Positions 33,219 through 43,398 of a stretch of DNA of 64,000 nt are shown here, one piece after another. The stretch's first letter is position 1, and every line of letters begins with the position of its first letter. This stretch comes from Pedobacter zeaxanthinifaciens (lineage in GTDB: Bacteria > Bacteroidota > Bacteroidia > Sphingobacteriales > Sphingobacteriaceae). The DNA is taken from assembly GCF_003313335.1 (NCBI RefSeq), contig NZ_QMHP01000001.1, positions 496,001 through 560,000 of the forward strand. Direction: 5' to 3'. The position numbers were made by a program, and so were the translations under genes. The notes under the pieces are model-generated. The model saw only the letters and a list, made by a program, of their open reading frames with translations, ran no database searches and was not told where the DNA came from.

Positions 33219-35301
33219 TTGACATTTAGATCGGAAATAGTATTCGCAAGGATCATAATGCCGTTCATGTTTGGTATTGTCTTAGCCTACTATTTTCAAA
33301 CAACAACTTTTAAGAATATCCGCGTATCTCCTAATCGCCCTGCTTTTAATTGCGGCATCAATCAACTTATTTTACAAAAAACTAAAAGCATGGCGTTTTA
33401 AAACCTCTTTAGCTTTTCTTTACTACGGGATTTTCGCCATAGCTGGAATTTTTACATGTCTTTTTAATTCAGATCAACTTAACAGCGACTATTTTGCCAA
33501 CAAAAACTTCAACCAATTAAAAGTTTGGATAAGTAACGAGCCGCAAATTAATGGTGATATTGCCAGGTTTGAAGCTAATGTAACTAAAGGTTATTTTGGC
33601 GGTAAGACCGAAACTTGTTCAGGCACACTACTTATTGCACTTAAAATTGATAGCCTGCACCCGCTTCATTTAAAATACGGAGATGAATTTTTGATTACAG
33701 CAAAATATCTCCCGGTAGAGCCACCCTACAACCCTAACGAATTTAATTTCAAGCAATGGCTGGCTAGTAAAAACATCTACCATCAAACTTTTATAAGACA
33801 AAGTCAGTTGATAAAAATTGCCGAAAATAGAGGCAACCCGATAAAAGCTTTCGCATTGCGACTCAGACAGCAACAAGTAAATGTTTATCGTAAACTCATT
33901 AAAAATGATGAAGCTTTTGCGGTAGCATCCACACTGATATTGGGCTATCGTGCTGATTTGAGCAAGGAAACGCTTTCAGCCTACAGTAAAACTGGAACCA
34001 TACATGCCCTTTCCGTATCCGGGATGCACGTTGGGATTATTTACATTGCGCTCAATTTCCTGCTCGGGTTTTTAGACAGAAGAAAAGCTACCCTTCTTAT
34101 TAAGGTGGTGTTAATTTGTGTACTGATTTGGGGCTATTCCTTGCTTACGGGTTTTTCGCCTTCGGTACTGCGCTCGGCAATTATGTTAACGGTATTCATT
34201 TTATCGAAACAACTCAACAGAAGTAGTAACAGTTATAACGTAGTTGCTTTTACAGCATTTTGCTTGTTAGTTTATCAGCCATTTCTAATTTGGGATGTTG
34301 GTTTTCAACTCTCATTCATGGCGGTAATTGGGCTAATTTATTATCAGCCTAAAATAAAAAAGTGGCTTTATTTCAAAAACAAATGGGCTAATAAACTATG
34401 GGAAACCACGGCAATGGGATTAGCTGCCCAATTAGCCACACTTCCATTGAGTATCTATTATTTTCATCAATTCCCGGTATATTTCATCATCAGTAACCTA
34501 TTTATTTTAATACCAATTACACTGATGATGTATTTAGGTATTGCCATCTTACTTTTACGGCTCTATTTCCTAGCTCCAATATTTGAATACCTGATTAACT
34601 TCACCAACGGAGGGTTAAAATGGATTGCAGACTTACCTTATGCCGGCATTACCGAAATATGGATTAACCGATGGGAATTAATTTTGTTAGCGTTTTTTCT
34701 TCTATTGTTAAGTATTGGATTAAGTAATTACAAACGAAAGCTAATTTTATTGAGCCTTGTAGTATTGGTTGTTTTTCAAGGTTGTGTTGCGTATCGGAAA
34801 ATCAACATTATGCATCAGGAGGAATTGATTTTTTTCAGTCTTAGAAAAAACTATGCAGCTGCATTCATCAATGGAAACCAATGTGTTTTAATCACTGATT
34901 TAACGGCTAAAGACCGAAATTTCGAGTTTTTTGTAAAGCCTGCGCTAGATGAAATGGAGATCAAAAAAACTACCTTCGTGACATGGAGACAAGATTTCCG
35001 AAATGATCAACTAATTAAAAGCGATCATCAAATTCTTTACAGAGGAAAATCTATTTTATTGTTGGACGAAAATTTCAATAATAAAAAAATATCATCACCT
35101 GCAAAATTTGATTGGATTTGGGTGCATAACAATCCAAAATATAAACTGGACGATCTAGCGAAGGAAATTAAACCTTCAGGCGTATTAATTGATGCATCTA
35201 ATAAAGATTATATGATTTCACAGTTGTCAAAGCGAGCTATTCTGCTAAATTTGTCTGCATATAGTTTAAAAAAGCAACAGGCATTACACTTGAAATTATA
35301 A
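33219..35301 (+). pseudogene. comEC: comEC/rec2 competence channel gene, interrupted by a frameshift
   Basis: The N-terminal frame (33219 on, RSEIVFARIIMPFMFGIVLAYYF) and the main frame (open from 33286, with LRISAYLLIALLLIAA, then FLYYGIFAIAGIFTCLF) join as one ComEC-like protein if one base is skipped near 33294-33300 (TTTTCAAAC). The main frame has the OB-fold region, the competence domain with HALSVSGMHVGIIY, LLTGFSPSVLRSAIMLTVF and WDVGFQLSFMAVIGL, and a degenerate metallo-beta-lactamase-like C-terminal part without HxHxDH. ComEC transports single-stranded DNA across the inner membrane. Total length (about 694 codons) is normal. No in-frame ATG/GTG start exists in the main frame before a TTG at 33691. 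It is either a pseudogene or a one-base sequence error. Confidence 0.85.
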
Positions 35302-35305
35302 CTGC

Positions 35306-36085
35306 ATGGAAAATTCACTCGTTTTGTACAAAGTAGAGAAAAGGATTGCTTACCTCACTTTAAACAGAGCCGAAAAACGCAATGCCTTCAATCCGGATTT
35401 GGTAAAACAACTTACGGATGCATTGCTTAAAGCGCAAGATGATGAAGCGGCAAAAGTAGTAGTGATTAAAGCCAATGGTGAGGTGTTTAGCGCAGGTGCT
35501 GATTTAGCATATATGCAACAGCTTCAACATTTCTCCTATGATGAAAATGTAGCGGATTCGAATAATTTGAAGACATTGTTTGAAACCATCAGAACACTTT
35601 CAAAAGTTGTAATTGCACAAGTTGAGGGACATGCTATTGCTGGCGGCTGTGGTTTGGCAACTATTTGTGATGTTATTTTTGCTGTACCCGAAGCTAAATT
35701 TGGCTATACTGAAGTAAAACTTGGTTTTGTACCTGCTATTGTAAGTTGTTATTTAGTGCAAAAAACAGGTGAAACTTTAGCTAAAAAGCTGTTGCTCAGC
35801 GGTGAGTTATTTACAGCTGATGAGGCACTGCAATATAATTTAATCACCTATGTAACAAAGGCAGCAGATATCTGTCAAACGGTTGAAAATTTTGCATTAG
35901 ATTTGTGCAACAATGCTTCTGGTAATTCGTTAATGCTAACCAAGCAACTGATTAACCAAGCCACCAAAACTTGGCTTGGAGATTGCTTAACAAATGCAGT
36001 TAGCATCAACGCAAAAACTAGGGAAAGCGAAGATTTTAAAAGAGGCATTGGTGCTTTTTTAGCAAAAGAAAAAATTAATTGGTAA
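35306..36085 (+). CDS. Enoyl-CoA hydratase/isomerase family protein
   Basis: A 259-residue crotonase-fold protein, standard size. AYLTLNRAEKRNAFNPDLVKQL at the N-terminus and EVFSAGADLAYMQQL are the CoA-binding and oxyanion-hole segments. EGHAIAGGCGLATICDVIFA carries the second oxyanion glycine, and FGYTEVKLGFVPAIVS the catalytic region, where Glu in TEVKLG is the family's proton shuttle. Possible roles include fatty-acid beta-oxidation, methylglutaconyl-CoA hydration in leucine breakdown, or another CoA-isomerase. It starts 4 bp after the comEC stop and so is likely co-transcribed with it. Confidence 0.88.
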   Translation: MENSLVLYKVEKRIAYLTLNRAEKRNAFNPDLVKQLTDALLKAQDDEAAKVVVIKANGEVFSAGADLAYMQQLQHFSYDENVADSNNLKTLFETIRTLSKVVIAQVEGHAIAGGCGLATICDVIFAVPEAKFGYTEVKLGFVPAIVSCYLVQKTGETLAKKLLLSGELFTADEALQYNLITYVTKAADICQTVENFALDLCNNASGNSLMLTKQLINQATKTWLGDCLTNAVSINAKTRESEDFKRGIGAFLAKEKINW

Positions 36086-36103
36086 CTAAACTTTAAAAAA
36101 AAT

Positions 36104-36784
36104 ATGATGTTCAAATCAGTAAAAACGGGCGTATTAGCAGCCTTTTTAGTAGGTTCAGCAATTATTGCTCACGCACAAAAGAAAATAGCTCAGGGAACCA
36201 TTACTTATGGAGCTGAGTATTCTTTACCTCCAGAAGCTGCTGCGATGGCCTCGCAAATGCCTAAGGAACAGAAAATCAAATTTAGTGGAAACGTAATGCG
36301 TATGGACGTGCAGCAAGGCCCGGCTAGCATTGGCATAATTAATGATTTTGTTGAGAAAAAAGGGTTGATGTTAATTGATGTGCCCATTGCACAAATGCAA
36401 TTTGCTGTAAAAATGAGCAAAGAGGAAATTGAGTCTGCTGAGGCTTCTGCTCCGAAATTATCTGATTTTAAAGCTACTGGCGAAAAGCAAAATGTTGGTG
36501 GTTATAATGCAGAAAAATATACTTACAAAGATGACAAAGGTAACAACTACGAATTGTGGGCAACTACCGACATTGAGTTACCTGCTGGTTTATCAGGTTC
36601 GCAATTTAAAGATGTAAAAGGTGCGCTAGTGAAATACACTACTTTCCAACAAGGTGCAAAAGTAACTTTAACTTTAAAAAACATTTCTGAAGACAAAGTA
36701 GGACCATTCTCTTTAGAAGTTCCAAGTGGTTATGAATTAAAAACCATGCAAGAAATTATGGCAATGCAAGGTGGCGGCCAATAA
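36104..36784 (+). CDS. DUF4412-like exported protein
   Basis: A 226-residue protein with a signal peptide (KTGVLAAFLVGSAIIAHAQ) and no membrane helices after it. The strand-rich body (GTITYGAEYSLP, KIKFSGNVMRMDV, GYNAEKYTYKDDKGNNYELWATTDIE) matches the DUF4412/GLPGLI-type outer-face domain typical of Bacteroidota. Such proteins are of unknown function; some act in envelope homeostasis. The C-terminal MAMQGGGQ is low complexity. It has two adjacent Met codons (36104, 36107). A clear intrinsic terminator (36807-36836) follows the stop. Confidence 0.72.
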   Translation: MMFKSVKTGVLAAFLVGSAIIAHAQKKIAQGTITYGAEYSLPPEAAAMASQMPKEQKIKFSGNVMRMDVQQGPASIGIINDFVEKKGLMLIDVPIAQMQFAVKMSKEEIESAEASAPKLSDFKATGEKQNVGGYNAEKYTYKDDKGNNYELWATTDIELPAGLSGSQFKDVKGALVKYTTFQQGAKVTLTLKNISEDKVGPFSLEVPSGYELKTMQEIMAMQGGGQ

Positions 36785-36806
36785 GGCAACTCACTGAAAA
36801 ATAAGC

Positions 36807-36836
36807 TAGCCCACGGTGTAAATCGTGGGCTATTTT
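36807..36836 (+). terminator. Terminator after the DUF4412-like gene
   Basis: A perfect 9-bp stem (TAGCCCACG at 36807-36815 with CGTGGGCTA at 36824-36832) is followed by TTTT at 36833-36836. Confidence 0.85.
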
Positions 36837-36862
36837 TATTGGATTTTTACCTAATTTGCGCC

Positions 36863-38728
36863 ATGTTTAAGAGTCTACTTTTTTTCGTTAGATTTTTCAT
36901 TTTTTGGCTACTTTATTTCGCCATAGATAGATTTATCTTCATTTTCATTTTCCATAAAAAGCTTCGCAGCATTCCCCTTTCGGAGAAATTAGCCACATTT
37001 TACCATGCGCTTAGGCTTGATTTCTCTATGGCGGCTTACATTGCTGTTATCCCCCTACTCGTTTACTCGTTTTGGTACTTCACAAAAAGGGAAACTGTAA
37101 GCTTCAGTTGGGTAAAAAAATACAACATTGTACTGTTAAGTTTATTCAGCCTTATTTCGGTAATCAACTTTAATATTTACCGAGAATGGGGAAGCAAAGT
37201 AAACTCACGAGCCATAGAATTTGCCATTAGAACACCTAACGAGTCGTTGGCATCTGGTGCATCCTCTCCTATTTTTCTAACGTTATCTGTACTGCTAATT
37301 TTAATATTAGTAGGCCTTTATCTTAACTTTAAACTGATTCCCAAAAAGATAGAATTCATACCAACGCCAATTGCTGCCAAGTTTGCTATCATTGTTTTAA
37401 CATTAGGTTTCAACTTCTTACTGATTCGTGGTGGAGTGGGCACAGCGCCTAACTCGCAAAGCATGGCTTTTTTCTCTAACCATCAAATATTAAACCATGC
37501 TGCGCTTAATACCGAATGGAATTTAACTTCGAGTATTCTTGCCAGTAACACGGTTAAATCAAATCCTTATCAATATTTCGAAAAACAAGAAGCAGCTAAA
37601 GAAGTAGCTAACTTGTTTAGTGTTGCTAAAGATACGACTGTATCTATTTTGAAAACGGACAGACCAAACGTGGTTATATTTATTTTGGAGAGCTTTACGG
37701 CGGATTTAACCAAGACTTTGGGCGATGCAGATGGGATTACGCCAAATCTAGATAGTGCCGCAAAAAACGGAATTTTGTTCAGTCAGGTATATGCAACGGG
37801 TAACCGTACCGATAAGGGATTGATCGGATCGCTAACAGGGTTTCCAACTTTAGCAATTGGAAGCGTTGTAAAATGGCCTGAAAAAATGCAGAGAATTCCA
37901 GCTATTAGCCAAAAACTATTTCAAAACGGCTATAGTACTTCCTTTTATTACGGTGGCGAATCAGAATTTGATAACTACAAAGCATTTGTTTTAGCGCATA
38001 ACTATGAAAGATTGGTGGATAGAAACAGTTTCGACAAAAAAGACATGAACTCCAAATGGGGAGCTTACGATGGCACTGTTTTTCAACGACAACTGACCGA
38101 TGCGAACGCCACCAAACAACCATTCTTTTCATCTATTTTATCCTTAACCAATCACGAGCCGTTTGAATTACCTGGCAAACATAAATTTGGCACCTTGGAT
38201 AATGCTCAACAATTTAAAAGCACTGCGTTTTATACGGATTCCTGCATTGGAAGCTATTTAAAGGAAGCGAAAAAACACGCATGGTACGCAAATACCTTAT
38301 TCATCTTCGTTGCCGATCACGGTCATTTATTACCAAAAGGTGATCATGAAATTTTTGAGCCCCAACGTTATCACATTCCGCTAATTTTTTATGGTGATGT
38401 AATTAAAGATGAATTTAAAGGCAGGGCTTTTAGTGAAACAGGCTCACAACAAGATATTGCGGCAACACTTTTGGCTCAGCTTAAAATTAACCATAAGGAT
38501 TTTAAATGGAGTAAGAACTTACTTAATCCTTACACAAAACATTTTGCTTATTTTAGTTGGGATAACGGATTAGGATTCATCGATAATGGACATGCGGTTA
38601 CTTTCGACAACATTGGTAAAAGTATTTTATATAACAGCAACCCGAAGGATGCTAAACAAACAACCCAAATTTTGAAGTCGGGAAAATCCTACCTTCAAAC
38701 GGTTTACGAACAATTTATAAATCTTTAA
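36863..38728 (+). CDS. LTA-synthase-like sulfatase-fold transferase
   Basis: About 621 residues with five N-terminal membrane helices (about 1-200) and a C-terminal sulfatase/alkaline-phosphatase-fold domain facing the periplasm. VVIFILESFTADLTKTLG supplies the metal-binding Glu, ATGNRTDKGLIGSLTGFPTL the likely catalytic Thr, and VADHGHLLPKGDHE the Asp-His metal ligands. The family includes lipoteichoic acid synthase and phosphoglycerol or phosphoethanolamine transferases; in Gram-negative bacteria members modify glycans or lipids with phosphoglycerol. The ATG at 36863 lies 31 bp after the terminator stem, so transcription begins anew. It ends 3 bp before the DPP IV gene. Confidence 0.88.
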   Translation: MFKSLLFFVRFFIFWLLYFAIDRFIFIFIFHKKLRSIPLSEKLATFYHALRLDFSMAAYIAVIPLLVYSFWYFTKRETVSFSWVKKYNIVLLSLFSLISVINFNIYREWGSKVNSRAIEFAIRTPNESLASGASSPIFLTLSVLLILILVGLYLNFKLIPKKIEFIPTPIAAKFAIIVLTLGFNFLLIRGGVGTAPNSQSMAFFSNHQILNHAALNTEWNLTSSILASNTVKSNPYQYFEKQEAAKEVANLFSVAKDTTVSILKTDRPNVVIFILESFTADLTKTLGDADGITPNLDSAAKNGILFSQVYATGNRTDKGLIGSLTGFPTLAIGSVVKWPEKMQRIPAISQKLFQNGYSTSFYYGGESEFDNYKAFVLAHNYERLVDRNSFDKKDMNSKWGAYDGTVFQRQLTDANATKQPFFSSILSLTNHEPFELPGKHKFGTLDNAQQFKSTAFYTDSCIGSYLKEAKKHAWYANTLFIFVADHGHLLPKGDHEIFEPQRYHIPLIFYGDVIKDEFKGRAFSETGSQQDIAATLLAQLKINHKDFKWSKNLLNPYTKHFAYFSWDNGLGFIDNGHAVTFDNIGKSILYNSNPKDAKQTTQILKSGKSYLQTVYEQFINL

Positions 38729-38731
38729 TAA

Positions 38732-40897
38732 ATGATGAACATTAAAAATTTCATTGGTGCAGTTACCATTACGGTAAGTTTATTATCAACGGTAAAAGCA
38801 CAAAATATCACATGGACTAAAGACGGGAACAGTTATTTGCAAAATAGCGGCGGTGAAATTGTAAAAGTTACCCTGCCAAAAGGCGATAGAACCACCATTG
38901 TAAGTCGCGAATTGCTTTATCCAGCAAATGGAAGTACACCAATTAAGGTAAGAAGTTTTCAGCTGAGCGATGATGGCAGCAAAGCGCTGATTTTCACAAA
39001 CAGCAAAAAGGTTTGGCGTTACGATACTAGAGGCGATTATTGGGTGATTGATCTCAAGACAAATCAGCTCACCCAATTGGGCAAAGGCAAACCAGCTTCA
39101 TCGTTAATGTTTGCTAAATTTTCACCAGATGCTACCAAAGTAGCCTACGTAAGTGGCCACAATATTTATGTGGAAGATCTTCAAACTAACAACATCAAAC
39201 CATTAACTACTGACGGTACCGACAGATTGATCAATGGTACTTTTGACTGGGCTTATGAAGAGGAGTTTGATTGCAGAGATGGTTTTAGGTGGAGTCCTGA
39301 TGGAAAATCTATCGCCTACTGGCAAATTGATGCTCGAAAAATACGCAACTTTCTGATGATCAATAATACCGATTCCATCTATTCTTTCAATGTTCCAGTA
39401 GAATATCCAAAAGTTGGTCAGGACCCTTCTGGCTGTAAGATTGGTGTGGTTGATGTGGCTGCTGCACAAACCAAGTGGCTTGCAGTTCCTGGAAGTCAGA
39501 TACAAAATTATATCCCTAGAATGGATTGGGTACCAAACACCAACAACATTATTCTACAGCAGCTAAATCGTGAGCAAAATGTGAGTACTGTTTATTTGGC
39601 CAATGCAAATGATCTTACCTTAAAAGAAATTTACAAAGAAACAGATAAAGCTTGGATTGATGCGATTGAAAGTTTTGAGTGGATCAACAACAACAAAGAG
39701 TTTGTTTTAAAAACTGATAGAGATGGTTGGGCACATTTATATCGTGTAAACATCGATAATAAAAAAGCCACTTTGATTACCAATGGAAATTACGATGTGA
39801 TTGACGTTAATTTGATTGACGAGGCTACCAACACCGTATATTTTAGTGCATCGCCAACCAATGCGACCCAAAAGTATCTTTACAAAACTAAACTAGATGG
39901 CAAAGGCAAGTTAGAAATGGTAACTCCTTCTGTGCTGCCTGGAACACATAATTACAACATCTCTCCAAATGCGGCTTTTGCAATGCACAGCTACCAAAGT
40001 TCTACCGTTAGACCTGTGAGCGAATGGATGAATTTCAAAACCAATAATCCGCTTACTATGCAAGGTAGCATTACCAGTCAGGTCGGTGCGCAGCAGCAGT
40101 CTAAAAATAAAGTTGAGTTTTTTAAAGTAACTACTGAAGATGGCGTTGAACTTGATGGATGGATGAAAAAACCAGACAATTTTGACCAAACTAAGAAGTA
40201 TCCAGTGGTATTTTATGTTTACGGCGAACCAGCATCAGCAACTGCTTTAGATGTTTACAGCGCAGGAATGAACAGGTTATACGCTGGCGATATGGCAAAA
40301 GATGGCTACATCTACATTTCGATGGACAACCGTGGTGCACCTGTGCCAAAAGGTAAAGCTTGGCGCAAAGGCATTTACAAAAACATCGGTATCTTAAATA
40401 TCAGAGATCAGGCGATGGCGGCGAAGAAATTATTAGCAACCAATGCTTTTATGGATAAAGATAGGGTTGCCGTTTGGGGATGGAGCGGTGGTGGTTCATC
40501 AACCTTAAACCTGTTGTTTCAATATCCTGATATTTACAAAACAGGAATTTCAATTGCTCCGGTTGCCAACCAGTTAACTTACGACAATATTTATCAGGAG
40601 CGCTACATGGGAACGCCATTTCCAACTACCGACGCTTATGTAGCGGGTTCACCTGTAACACATGCTAAAAACTTGAAAGGAAACTTGTTGTTGGTTCACG
40701 GTACTGGCGATGATAACGTACACTACCAAAACGCAGAAATGTTGATTAATGAACTGGTAAAATATCGTAAAACTTTCCAGTTGATGAGCTACCCTAACAG
40801 AACCCACAGCATTAGCGAAGGAGAAGGAACAAGCGAACATTTAGCATTAACTTTTACTAAGTTTTTGAAAGAAAATTGCCCTCCGGGAGCTAAATAA
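38732..40897 (+). CDS. Dipeptidyl peptidase IV (S9B family)
   Basis: A 721-residue exported serine peptidase. A signal peptide (MMNIKNFIGAVTITVSLLSTVKAQ) precedes an eight-bladed beta-propeller region and a C-terminal alpha/beta-hydrolase domain. The catalytic triad is Ser585 in VWGWSGGGSS, Asp661 in HGTGDDNVH and His692 in NRTHSI. The EEFDCRDGFRW segment carries the Glu-Glu pair that binds the substrate amino terminus. It removes X-Pro or X-Ala dipeptides in the periplasm. The start lies 3 bp after the transferase stop, so they form an operon. A 15-bp bidirectional terminator follows and hemF converges. Confidence 0.93.
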   Translation: MMNIKNFIGAVTITVSLLSTVKAQNITWTKDGNSYLQNSGGEIVKVTLPKGDRTTIVSRELLYPANGSTPIKVRSFQLSDDGSKALIFTNSKKVWRYDTRGDYWVIDLKTNQLTQLGKGKPASSLMFAKFSPDATKVAYVSGHNIYVEDLQTNNIKPLTTDGTDRLINGTFDWAYEEEFDCRDGFRWSPDGKSIAYWQIDARKIRNFLMINNTDSIYSFNVPVEYPKVGQDPSGCKIGVVDVAAAQTKWLAVPGSQIQNYIPRMDWVPNTNNIILQQLNREQNVSTVYLANANDLTLKEIYKETDKAWIDAIESFEWINNNKEFVLKTDRDGWAHLYRVNIDNKKATLITNGNYDVIDVNLIDEATNTVYFSASPTNATQKYLYKTKLDGKGKLEMVTPSVLPGTHNYNISPNAAFAMHSYQSSTVRPVSEWMNFKTNNPLTMQGSITSQVGAQQQSKNKVEFFKVTTEDGVELDGWMKKPDNFDQTKKYPVVFYVYGEPASATALDVYSAGMNRLYAGDMAKDGYIYISMDNRGAPVPKGKAWRKGIYKNIGILNIRDQAMAAKKLLATNAFMDKDRVAVWGWSGGGSSTLNLLFQYPDIYKTGISIAPVANQLTYDNIYQERYMGTPFPTTDAYVAGSPVTHAKNLKGNLLLVHGTGDDNVHYQNAEMLINELVKYRKTFQLMSYPNRTHSISEGEGTSEHLALTFTKFLKENCPPGAK

Positions 40898-40912
40898 CAT
40901 TTGGTTGCCTAC

Positions 40913-40950
40913 AAAAAAGCCTCATAGTTTTAATCCTATGAGGCTTTTTT
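40913..40950. terminator. Bidirectional terminator between dpp4 and hemF
   Basis: A perfect 15-bp stem (40913-40927 with 40936-40950) has an 8-nt loop and an A6/T6 flank on either side, serving both convergent genes. Confidence 0.9.
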
Positions 40951-40952
40951 AC

Positions 40953-41846
40953 TTATACCCAATCAATTCCTTTTTTAAGGAGCTGCAAGGTTTGCTCCTC
41001 CTCTGAATTTGGCTTTGGTTGAGCATTGTAGTGCCATTTAGCAGTTGGTGGTAAACTCATTAAAATACTTTCAATTCTGCCGTTGGTTTCCAAACCAAAC
41101 TTTGTACCCGAGTCATATACTAAATTGAATTCTGCATACCTACTTCTACGAAGATATTGCCACTCTTTGTTGAACTCATGATATTCCTTATCTCGGTTCC
41201 TGTCGATTAATTCTGTGTAAATAGGCAGGAAACTATTTCCTATCGCTAAGGAAAAATCAAGCAATTGATCGTAGCTTAAGTCTGTATTTTCAGGTTTTAG
41301 GCGATCATAAAAAATACCACCTACTCCCCTTGTCTCATCACGATGTTTGATGAAAAAGTAATCATCAGCTTGAGCCTTAAATTTGCTATAAAAATCTGCT
41401 TTAAATTGATCACAGGCTTGTTTTAAATGGTAGTGAAAAAACCGCACATCAGTTGGAATCACGTAATGTGGTGTCAAATCTATACCTCCACCAAACCAAC
41501 GAGTTTGTTCATCCATTTCGAAATAACGAATGTTCATGTGAATAATTGGCACAAACGGATTTTCTGGGTGGATTACAATAGAAACACCAGTTGCAAAAAA
41601 CTCGTCATTTTCAACTTTAAAGGCTTTTTTAACTGCTTCTGGTAATTTACCGTAAACCGCCGAAAAATTAACCCCTCCCTTTTCAATTACATTTCCATGC
41701 TGCATTACCCGGGTCCTACCACCCCCTCCGCCATCGCGTTCCCATATTTCTTCTTCAAAAAATGCTTTGCCATCAGCAACTTCCAACCCCCCACAAATGC
41801 TATCCTGTATTTGTCGATAAGCTTCAGCAACTTTTTCCTTAAACAT
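40953..41846 (-). CDS. hemF: Aerobic coproporphyrinogen III oxidase
   Basis: About 297 residues. The HemF signature is complete: WERDGGGGGRTRVMQHGNVIEK near the N-terminus, MNIRYFEM, WWFGGGIDLTPHY (here RWFGGGIDLTPHYVI), KHRDETRGVGGIFYD and EFNLVYDSGTKFGLETNGRIESILMSLPP. It uses O2 to convert coproporphyrinogen III to protoporphyrinogen IX in haem synthesis. I use the ATG at 41846; a TTG at 41858 is also in frame. GGAGG on the minus strand (41852-41856) is an unusually good ribosome site for this phylum, and a TAAATTTG box at 41868-41875 gives a short leader. Confidence 0.94.
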   Translation of the reverse strand: MFKEKVAEAYRQIQDSICGGLEVADGKAFFEEEIWERDGGGGGRTRVMQHGNVIEKGGVNFSAVYGKLPEAVKKAFKVENDEFFATGVSIVIHPENPFVPIIHMNIRYFEMDEQTRWFGGGIDLTPHYVIPTDVRFFHYHLKQACDQFKADFYSKFKAQADDYFFIKHRDETRGVGGIFYDRLKPENTDLSYDQLLDFSLAIGNSFLPIYTELIDRNRDKEYHEFNKEWQYLRRSRYAEFNLVYDSGTKFGLETNGRIESILMSLPPTAKWHYNAQPKPNSEEEQTLQLLKKGIDWV

Positions 41847-42024
41847 GATTTCCTCCAATTGTTTCTACAAATTTACGCTTATTGGCGGGCTTGTTACCTT
41901 TAGAATTTTAGATAGTACATTAGATTGACACTTTAAGGAGAAAGGATAAAAATCTGTTAGATTGACATGACTTAACATTATCTAAATGAAAAGCATTGCC
42001 ATAAAAATTAGCAGGATAGGAATA

Positions 42025-42053
42025 GTTTAGCGGATCTATGAAATCTGCTAAAC
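42025..42053 (-). terminator. Weak hairpin downstream of the MFS gene
   Basis: GTTTAGCGGAT (42025-42035) pairs with ATCTGCTAAAC (42043-42053), 10 of 11 positions on the minus strand. It lies 22 nt after the MFS stop, without a U tract. Confidence 0.35.
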
Positions 42054-42074
42054 TTTGAAGCGAGTACGTAGGCC

Positions 42075-43301
42075 TTATTTCTCTACGTAATCCAAATCTT
42101 TACTAAAAGTTTCCTTAAGCTGACTTAAAGCCAAAATTGAAATGAAAATACAAACGGCACCAACAACCATTGCACCCTGTAAAATTCCAAGTTTATCTTT
42201 AAAATAAATGAAGCTACTGGTAATTAATATCAACGAACCTCTGATGAAATTAGGAACGGTGGTAGTTACCGTAGCCCTTAAATTAGTACCAAATTGCTCG
42301 GCTGCAATAGTTACAAAAGTTGCCCAATAACCAGAGGCAAAACCCAACAACAAGCTAAGCGTGATGAACCTTTCTGGAGTTAACCCAAACGAATATAGAT
42401 AAACTGCAATGGCTACGCCAGATAGCAATAAGAATATAAGCATTACCTGTTTTCTTGATTTAAGCATTTGCGAAAGGAAGCCTGCAACTACATCACCAAT
42501 TGAAATACCAATATAGCAATACATAATTCCCTTACCAGCATCCAAAGCACCACTAGCTTTTAAAGCTTTACCAAACTCGGGCGAGAAGGTAATAAGTACC
42601 CCCACCACATACCACAGCGGCAAGCCGATGAAAATACAGCAAATGTATTTTTTAAACCTAGACCAGTTGTTAAAAAGCATGAAAAAATTACCTCGCTGTA
42701 CGTTTTCGTTTTCGGTAGTTTCTTTAAACATACCTGATTCTGCCAAACCAACCCTTAACGAAAGCAAAAGTAAACCCATACCACCACCGATAAAATAACT
42801 GGTTTGCCAGGTATAGCGCTCAGAAATTTGAGCTGCCATTACCGCCCCCATCAATCCCACGCAAGCTACAACCATAGTGCCGTAGCCTCTATTTTTCTTA
42901 CTCATCGTTTCAGCTACAAGCGTGATACCAGCGCCCAATTCTCCAGCTAAACCTACTCCTGCAATAAAACGAATAATCGTATACTGATCTACTGTGGTGG
43001 CAAAACCATTGGCGATATTTGCCAAAGAATAAGTGATAATAGAGCCAAAAAGCACACTCAATCTTCCCTTTTTATCACCCAATATGCCCCAAATTAGTCC
43101 GCCTACCAACATACCTAGCATTTGACTATTAATGATAGTGGCTCCAACCTTCAGCATATCATCGGGAGCAACACCTAAATCTTTAAGGCTTTGTACACGT
43201 ACAACGGAAAATAAAATTAAATCATAAATATCTACGAAATAGCCTAAAGATGCTACTAAAATGATGAGAGCAATGTTTTTGCGTTTAGCTTGTTGGTCCA
43301 T
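42075..43301 (-). CDS. MFS transporter (metabolite/H+ symporter-like)
   Basis: A 408-residue carrier with twelve predicted membrane helices. The motif-A loop WGILGDKKGRLSVLFGS between helices 2 and 3 is clear, GYGTMVVACVGLMGAVMAAQI lies in the middle, and the N-terminal GYFVDIYDLILFSVVRV segment resembles the metabolite:H+ symporter branch (aromatic acids, organic acids or sugars). Substrate cannot be assigned. The 97-bp region upstream is very A+T rich, and corA ends just beyond it on the same strand, so the two may or may not be co-transcribed. Confidence 0.88.
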   Translation of the reverse strand: MDQQAKRKNIALIILVASLGYFVDIYDLILFSVVRVQSLKDLGVAPDDMLKVGATIINSQMLGMLVGGLIWGILGDKKGRLSVLFGSIITYSLANIANGFATTVDQYTIIRFIAGVGLAGELGAGITLVAETMSKKNRGYGTMVVACVGLMGAVMAAQISERYTWQTSYFIGGGMGLLLLSLRVGLAESGMFKETTENENVQRGNFFMLFNNWSRFKKYICCIFIGLPLWYVVGVLITFSPEFGKALKASGALDAGKGIMYCYIGISIGDVVAGFLSQMLKSRKQVMLIFLLLSGVAIAVYLYSFGLTPERFITLSLLLGFASGYWATFVTIAAEQFGTNLRATVTTTVPNFIRGSLILITSSFIYFKDKLGILQGAMVVGAVCIFISILALSQLKETFSKDLDYVEK

Positions 43302-43398
43302 TATAGTTTAGTTTGATAAAGTGAAACTACAAAAAATCTTCAACAAAAAAACTATTATTAAAAAAAATTAAAAATAAATATTTACTTATTTAATTTTA

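Noticed and set aside
41914..41970. TTAGATTGACA direct repeat between hemF and the MFS gene
   Set aside because: Only two copies of an 11-mer in AT-rich DNA, with no symmetry or link to a promoter; too weak to call.
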